Assembly (NCBI RefSeq): GCF_042666505.1
Contig: NZ_JBHTDN010000013.1
Coordinates: 17,678 to 81,677 of the forward strand
Direction: 5' to 3'
Length of the DNA: 64,000 nucleotides
Source of the DNA: Parapedobacter sp042666505
GTDB lineage: Bacteria; Bacteroidota; Bacteroidia; Sphingobacteriales; Sphingobacteriaceae
Made by a program: the position numbers and the translations under genes. Below the pieces are notes generated by a model. That model made no database searches and was not told where the DNA came from. It saw only the letters and a list, made by a program, of their open reading frames with translations. Positions 60,358 to 64,000 of this stretch are shown piece after piece (the first letter of the stretch is position 1; each line of letters starts with the position of its first letter).

Positions 60358-61992
60358 TTAGTGTTCCAATATCCTTACATCTTTGAACATGAATAGATTG
60401 TCACTTATTCTTAATGGTTTGCCGGATGTTGTGGTTGTATTTCTAAGAATTACCTCTTTCGTTTTTATGTATGGAAATTTCTCCTGATAAGACGCGTCTT
60501 TCATCTGCGGATTGAAATCGGCAAAAAGAGCAGGCCCTTTATAGTCATCGGAATCATTGGCGTCGTCAATCTTTAAATTTTCAATGGTAATACGCTCCGG
60601 CATATAACAAACGTATCCAAAATCGTGCTGACCGCTATAGTTTCCATTAATAAGCGACGTATTGAACGACTTTCCAGCAATAGGTTTGAAGACACAGTTG
60701 CGGATGATAAGTTCCCCTTGCCATGTGCTGCCATAATCTGGCCGCAGGTTAATGATGTTTCTGCTGAAGATCGTACTATTCTCTAATATAAAAATTCCGG
60801 TACCTATGGCATTGATTCCCATGTGGCCAAGCGTGGAGTTACGGATGGTAGCATTTGCCACTCCTTGGTGTGCATCGAACCGAGATAAGGCACATCCATC
60901 ATACAAAAGATTCTTTCCAAAATTGGAGCCCATGATTCCCCAATACCTGGTATCATTGATGTCGTTTGTTTGCGTGCAGTTAATAAATGAAACGTTGAGC
61001 GCACGATTAACCGCGATGTCGTAGGTTCCCATAGATACAGGCTTTCCTGCAGACCCAATGGTGGTATACGTTTTTCGTCCGGTAAGAACGGTGTTTTTCA
61101 CCGTCACGTAGGAACAGTCTTTGATCTCAATGAAACCGCTATAGGGCGCTCCTTGGTCGCCTTCTCCTGTTACATAGTGCATAAGCCCGTCGACCGTCAC
61201 ATTGGACCGCCGTATGGCAATGTTGCGGCTGTAATACGTATATTTTGATTCGGCTTTATTGGCGATCGTCGTAAAAACCCCACCGGTAATTTTCAGCGGT
61301 GCTTCGTCAATGGGTAAAGCTGTGATGCTGGTAACCTCGTCAAAATCCCAGATAATTGGTGCATTCATATCCACAACACCGTTTTTGTCTACTACAAAAA
61401 TGTCGGTTTGCGGTGATCCATTATTCTGATTCGGACCAAAACGGATATACTGTTTTACGTTCGCATTGACCACAGCAATAAGACAGGGACTGGGAAACGT
61501 TAGGCCAAGTTTTGCCTGGTTCTTCCGAAGCGAAGAAACTCCCTCCGGCTTAAAAGGAAGCTTTTCCGAGCTTACCATAAAAACCGCCGCACCGATACGC
61601 TCAACGTTGGTATCGTCAATGATAAAGGCGGCTTTTCCAAAATAGGTATCGGTTTTGATGATGGCAGTACGCGGCTTTCCTCCGATATAATACGTAGCGT
61701 TATCATCTGCTTTTACCGGTAGCTTTTGGGCATTGGCAAATGCGTGGGTGGCCGCAATTGCATCTATGTCATCCGTTTTTCCGTCTCCTTTTGCACCAAA
61801 GTCGCTGTACTGTACCCAGCCCGTTTCCTTAAATTTACGCATTTCCTTTGGCGGTACATTGATTTGCAAGCGCCCATCTTCGTTGACACCGACCTGCGTT
61901 CTCCCTTTATGGAAAGTGATGACTGCGTCGTTTTGCGCTTGACCGATGAGTGCAAGACCGAGCCAGCAAAGTATCAATAGTACATGTTTCAT
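60358..61992 (-). CDS. Secreted parallel beta-helix (pectate-lyase-like) protein
   Basis: The protein has 544 residues from ATG 61992, with a signal peptide (cleavage near IGQAQ). The start of the mature part, VQYSDFGAKGDGKTDDIDAI, is the usual opening of Pectate_lyase_3/GH28-like right-handed beta-helix proteins. The middle (about 260-460) has repeated short strands with turns (NVTVDGLMHYVTG, YVTVKNTVLTGRK, NVSFINCTQTND, NATIRNSTLGHMG). It may degrade or bind a polysaccharide; no specific catalytic set is recognisable. It is a single gene with no CAZyme neighbours. Confidence 0.8.
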   Translation of the reverse strand: MKHVLLILCWLGLALIGQAQNDAVITFHKGRTQVGVNEDGRLQINVPPKEMRKFKETGWVQYSDFGAKGDGKTDDIDAIAATHAFANAQKLPVKADDNATYYIGGKPRTAIIKTDTYFGKAAFIIDDTNVERIGAAVFMVSSEKLPFKPEGVSSLRKNQAKLGLTFPSPCLIAVVNANVKQYIRFGPNQNNGSPQTDIFVVDKNGVVDMNAPIIWDFDEVTSITALPIDEAPLKITGGVFTTIANKAESKYTYYSRNIAIRRSNVTVDGLMHYVTGEGDQGAPYSGFIEIKDCSYVTVKNTVLTGRKTYTTIGSAGKPVSMGTYDIAVNRALNVSFINCTQTNDINDTRYWGIMGSNFGKNLLYDGCALSRFDAHQGVANATIRNSTLGHMGINAIGTGIFILENSTIFSRNIINLRPDYGSTWQGELIIRNCVFKPIAGKSFNTSLINGNYSGQHDFGYVCYMPERITIENLKIDDANDSDDYKGPALFADFNPQMKDASYQEKFPYIKTKEVILRNTTTTSGKPLRISDNLFMFKDVRILEH

Positions 61993-62069
61993 GGTTCTCC
62001 CCGTTTGAAGTAAATTCAAAGCTAACAAAATATTTTTGTTACACTGATCGGCGAATAAAGGTCTTCAAC

Positions 62070-62096
62070 AAAAAAAGCCCGGCTATTGCCAGGCTT
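62070..62096 (-). terminator. Terminator of the ancestral tRNA-Ser gene
   Basis: On the minus strand AAGCC-x-GGC / GCC-x-GGCTT (one mismatch, 4-nt loop) is followed by seven T. It lies just 3' of the tRNA-Ser fragment and would have ended its transcript. Confidence 0.7.
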
Positions 62097-62103
62097 CATT
62101 TGT

Positions 62104-62124
62104 GCGGAGAGTGAGGGATTCGAA
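62104..62124 (-). pseudogene. 3' end of a tRNA-Ser gene (truncated; probable att site)
   Basis: The minus strand reads TTCGAATCCCTCACTCTCCG plus C: the T loop, 3' T-stem strand (CCCTC), 3' acceptor strand ACTCTCC and G73 of a Bacteroidota tRNA-Ser, followed by CA. Upstream (62125 onward) the partner strand that would pair with CCCTC is absent and there is no D or anticodon arm, so the gene is truncated. GATTCGAATC (62117-62126) at the break is a 10-bp palindrome. A tRNA 3' end with its terminator left behind is the usual footprint of site-specific integration. Confidence 0.7.
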
Positions 62125-62330
62125 TCATTGTCATAAATCCTCATTTAATGCGTTTTACAAGCTTCGATTTTGTGCGGTCTCGCTATGGTCCCGTTGCACG
62201 GAAAATCTACACTTTCGCTATTTCTACATTTTTTAATATATTCGCTGTTTTAATATATTCGCTGTCGGTCGTACAGCTGTGTTGTTCCGAATCCTAAACT
62301 GACTCAATGATCCACTTCAGCTAATGATTT
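62125..62330. other. Non-coding stretch to the right of the tRNA scar
   Basis: There is no supported gene. It contains two perfect tandem copies of a 17-mer, TTTAATATATTCGCTGT (62232-62248 and 62249-62265). A 49-codon frame at 62148-62297 has no recognisable motif, so I do not call it. The tandem 17-mers could be integrase arm sites or simple drift. Confidence 0.5.
62232..62265. repeat. Tandem 17-bp repeat
   Basis: TTTAATATATTCGCTGT occurs twice in direct tandem, with no mismatch, about 110 bp from the tRNA fragment. Confidence 0.85.
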
Positions 62331-62696
62331 TCAGTTTGATCGGAAAGAAAGTTGTTCCGATTTCAGGTGCGGCAATTTTTCCTGATAGCTCCGCTGGGAA
62401 ATTATCTTGTTACACCTAAACTGGATGACTTCGCAGGCATAAAATCCGGCGGTATCCCTCCATTCAAGAATCAGATTGTCGCCGTCCTCAAAAACGTTTT
62501 TCGGGATGCATGTCCTTTGCCCGGACGAAAATAGCCAGCGATATATTTTCTTCACACTGTTCCTTCCGATACCGATTAAAGGATACTTCGCCACAAGGCA
62601 AAGAGCAGCTGTGTCAGCGTAAAGTTCCATGATTGCCTCTATGTTTTTCGAGTTGAAAGCGTCAACCCATTCCGTTAAAATTTCCCTGTTGGCCAT
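62331..62696 (-). CDS. SnoaL/NTF2-like small protein
   Basis: The 121-residue protein has an opening typical of SnoaL-like nuclear-transport-factor-2 folds (ILTEWVDAFNSKNIEAIMEL, YADTAALCLV), a strand TCIPKNVFEDGDNLILEW, and a closing ISQRSYQEKLP. It could be a small enzyme (isomerase or hydrolase) or a ligand-binding domain; I cannot say which. It lies just right of the tRNA scar, within the segment that may have been acquired. Confidence 0.68.
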   Translation of the reverse strand: MANREILTEWVDAFNSKNIEAIMELYADTAALCLVAKYPLIGIGRNSVKKIYRWLFSSGQRTCIPKNVFEDGDNLILEWRDTAGFYACEVIQFRCNKIISQRSYQEKLPHLKSEQLSFRSN

Positions 62697-62891
62697 TATA
62701 ATTTTTATTCTTTCCTGATATCCGGCGACATACGCGGCAATCTCAGCGGTTTATTTGCAATAAAGTGTACCTTAAAAAACAACAAAGCGAGTTTGAAAAA
62801 TTATCTTTTCTATCGGCTGAAGCCACTCGGTTGCGGTCGCAAGGGGGTCCCGCATTTCATTCGAGGACTGGATGACGATACCCATCCTTTA

Positions 62892-63671
62892 TTATTCAAC
62901 GTGATTTGATGGTTTTTCTTGACGAACTTCGAGGGCCGACATGCTTGCTTTCGGGAAGTTGATAATCCGCAGCCACCTCAGTAACAGGACAATGGGGTAT
63001 ACAGGATCGATTTCGTGCCAGCGCCTACCGAAGTTAACTGAAGAAGGGTGTTTATGATGGTTGTTGTGATAAGACTCGCCGAGCATCAGTACGTCAACCA
63101 CCAGCAGGTTTCGTGAAGTGTTTTTAAGCCGGAAATTGATGTAACCGTATTTATGCGCAAACCAATTGATCACAGCCCCATGAAAGGCACCCATGGTAAC
63201 GACGATGGGAAGCAGCAGGAACCACCATAAGCTGCTGGCAAACACCAGAAAAAAGGTTATATAGGCGGCTACCCACAGCACTCTCGAAAGCGGCGTATTG
63301 CCCCACCGGTCAAGCCGCTCCCAATTAGGCAGGTTTTTTGTAAACCGCTCTTCCACCAGCATACGCCGCCTGTCAATGTCGAGGTAAGTATTCCGGGTGC
63401 GCCACATCATGGCAAAGATATTCGATGAAAAGTTAGGTGAGTGGGGATCGCGGTCGGTATCGGTATACGCGTGATGCATGCGGTGCATAATGGCGTAGGC
63501 CCGTGGGCTCATGTAGGAGGAGCCCTGTGTGATGTATGAAAAAACGAAGAAAAAACGTTCCCAGAACCGGTTCATCGTAAATGAGCCGTGCGCTGCATAC
63601 CGATGCTGGAAAAAAGTCTGCGAAAATAATGAGAGATACCATATCCCTACGAAAAAAAATAAAATGACCAT
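62892..63671 (-). CDS. Membrane fatty-acid desaturase
   Basis: The protein has 259 residues from ATG 63671 (GTG 63725 is an alternative). It has the three histidine boxes: HRYAAH, HRMHH and HNNHH. At least four membrane helices surround them. It would introduce a double bond into an acyl chain (delta-9-like, acyl-CoA or lipid-linked) to control membrane fluidity. The other electron-transfer parts are not nearby. Reading alone does not give the position of desaturation. Confidence 0.9.
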   Translation of the reverse strand: MVILFFFVGIWYLSLFSQTFFQHRYAAHGSFTMNRFWERFFFVFSYITQGSSYMSPRAYAIMHRMHHAYTDTDRDPHSPNFSSNIFAMMWRTRNTYLDIDRRRMLVEERFTKNLPNWERLDRWGNTPLSRVLWVAAYITFFLVFASSLWWFLLLPIVVTMGAFHGAVINWFAHKYGYINFRLKNTSRNLLVVDVLMLGESYHNNHHKHPSSVNFGRRWHEIDPVYPIVLLLRWLRIINFPKASMSALEVRQEKPSNHVE

Positions 63672-63854
63672 GATGAGGGCTTTAAAATGTAAACGCTGGA
63701 TGCAGAGATCGAATAGTAAAGCCACTTTGGTTGCGGTAAGAGGAAAGCGGTAACCCGGAGACGCGTATCTGTATCGTATTAATTACCATAAAGGTAGGTT
63801 ATTTGTTTGGAAAAAACGTCGCAATACCCGTATTTATTTTTGTTACCCTCCTAA

Positions 63855-64000
63855 TCACGCTACGATGCTATCATAGGGCTTTTCAAAGGTATGTTGCAGC
63901 GCCAGGTACGAAATGAGATAGGCTAAGGTGCTTTCCGCTCCCTGGTTGCGGTTTATGCCGTCGTGTTGCAACCCATCGCAGCAACCGTGGGTATCGAAAT
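63855..64000 (-). CDS. C-terminal end of a gene continuing past the window (NQGAEST motif)
   Basis: The last 47 codons before stop TGA (63855-63857) encode FDTHGCCDGLQHDGINRNQG, then AESTLAYLISYLAL. This C-D-G-L then G-x-N-x-NQGAEST ending is what I associate with proteins found near glycosyltransferases and beta-mannan/mannoside phosphorylases in Bacteroidota, probably a sugar-active or glycan-handling protein. The start and the catalytic part lie outside. The family call is from memory. Confidence 0.55.
   Translation of the reverse strand, partial: FDTHGCCDGLQHDGINRNQGAESTLAYLISYLALQHTFEKPYDSIVA

Noticed and set aside
62148..62297. 49-codon plus-strand frame next to the tRNA scar, possible integrase start
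   Set aside because: No tyrosine-recombinase or excisionase motif is present and part of it is the tandem 17-mer.
1..64000. CRISPR arrays, rRNA genes, insertion sequences, prophage or known defence genes
   Set aside because: No regular repeat-spacer pattern, rRNA-like block, transposase or structural phage gene was found on either strand.

Overview
The window looks like a chromosome segment from a Bacteroidota bacterium, most probably of the family Sphingobacteriaceae (Pedobacter/Olivibacter/Parapedobacter-like). The reasons are the many TAnnTTTG -7 promoter elements with TTG/TTTG near -33, weak or absent Shine-Dalgarno sites, Bacteroidota-typical families (DUF3822, DUF4296, DUF4294, DUF1573, a TonB receptor with an N-terminal carboxypeptidase-regulatory-like domain, BshB1), and the thrS-infC-rpmI-rplT order. 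Almost all of it is core housekeeping sequence. I see no CRISPR array, rRNA operon, intact tRNA, transposase or phage module.

Layout. 0-5 kb: start of ornithine aminotransferase (minus), then a same-strand redox/stress run: DoxX-like protein, secreted alpha/beta hydrolase, TetR regulator, nitroreductase, FrnE-type DsbA protein and a predicted Tat-exported lipoprotein superoxide dismutase. 5-10 kb: pyrE and a Nudix hydrolase with overlapping start codons, the DUF3822-rsmD-coaD operon and a RecD-like helicase. 10-17.5 kb: three APC amino-acid permeases around an exported methyltransferase-like protein and a membrane pyrophosphatase of the K+-dependent signature. 17.5-29.5 kb: an orphan TonB receptor, MgtC, mutS2 with a DUF4296 lipoprotein, YggS, GNAT, an RsiV-like lipoprotein, aspartate kinase, a thiol-redox lipoprotein, a universal stress protein and a small ORF. 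29.6-38 kb: GAPDH and GNAT, the translation operon thrS-infC-rpmI-rplT, queE, a DUF1573 protein, an aminotransferase. 37-49 kb: topA-unknown-cmk, mqnP-like prenyltransferase with engB, an NlpC/P60 lipoprotein, an orphan histidine kinase, cydAB, an A-type Fe-S carrier, bshB1, DUF4294. 48-62 kb: rsh (ppGpp), a Fur-family regulator, purA, pabB, the operon gpsA-ggt-hemF-M16-M16, and a parallel beta-helix protein. 62-64 kb: a truncated tRNA-Ser 3' end with its terminator (probable integration scar), then a SnoaL-like protein, a fatty-acid desaturase and the C-terminus of a further gene.

What stands out is mostly regulatory architecture. At least six genes have a TAnnTTTG box ending 3-6 nt before the start codon, which predicts leaderless mRNAs. 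thrS/queE share a perfect 14-bp dyad that places a -7 box on each strand. pyrE/Nudix overlap at their ATGs, and DUF4296/yggS have interlocked promoters. The nitroreductase lacks a normal start codon although its FMN-binding N-terminus is intact. The tRNA-Ser scar at 62.1 kb is the best evidence for horizontal exchange. I did not find a clear new multi-gene defence or biosynthetic system.
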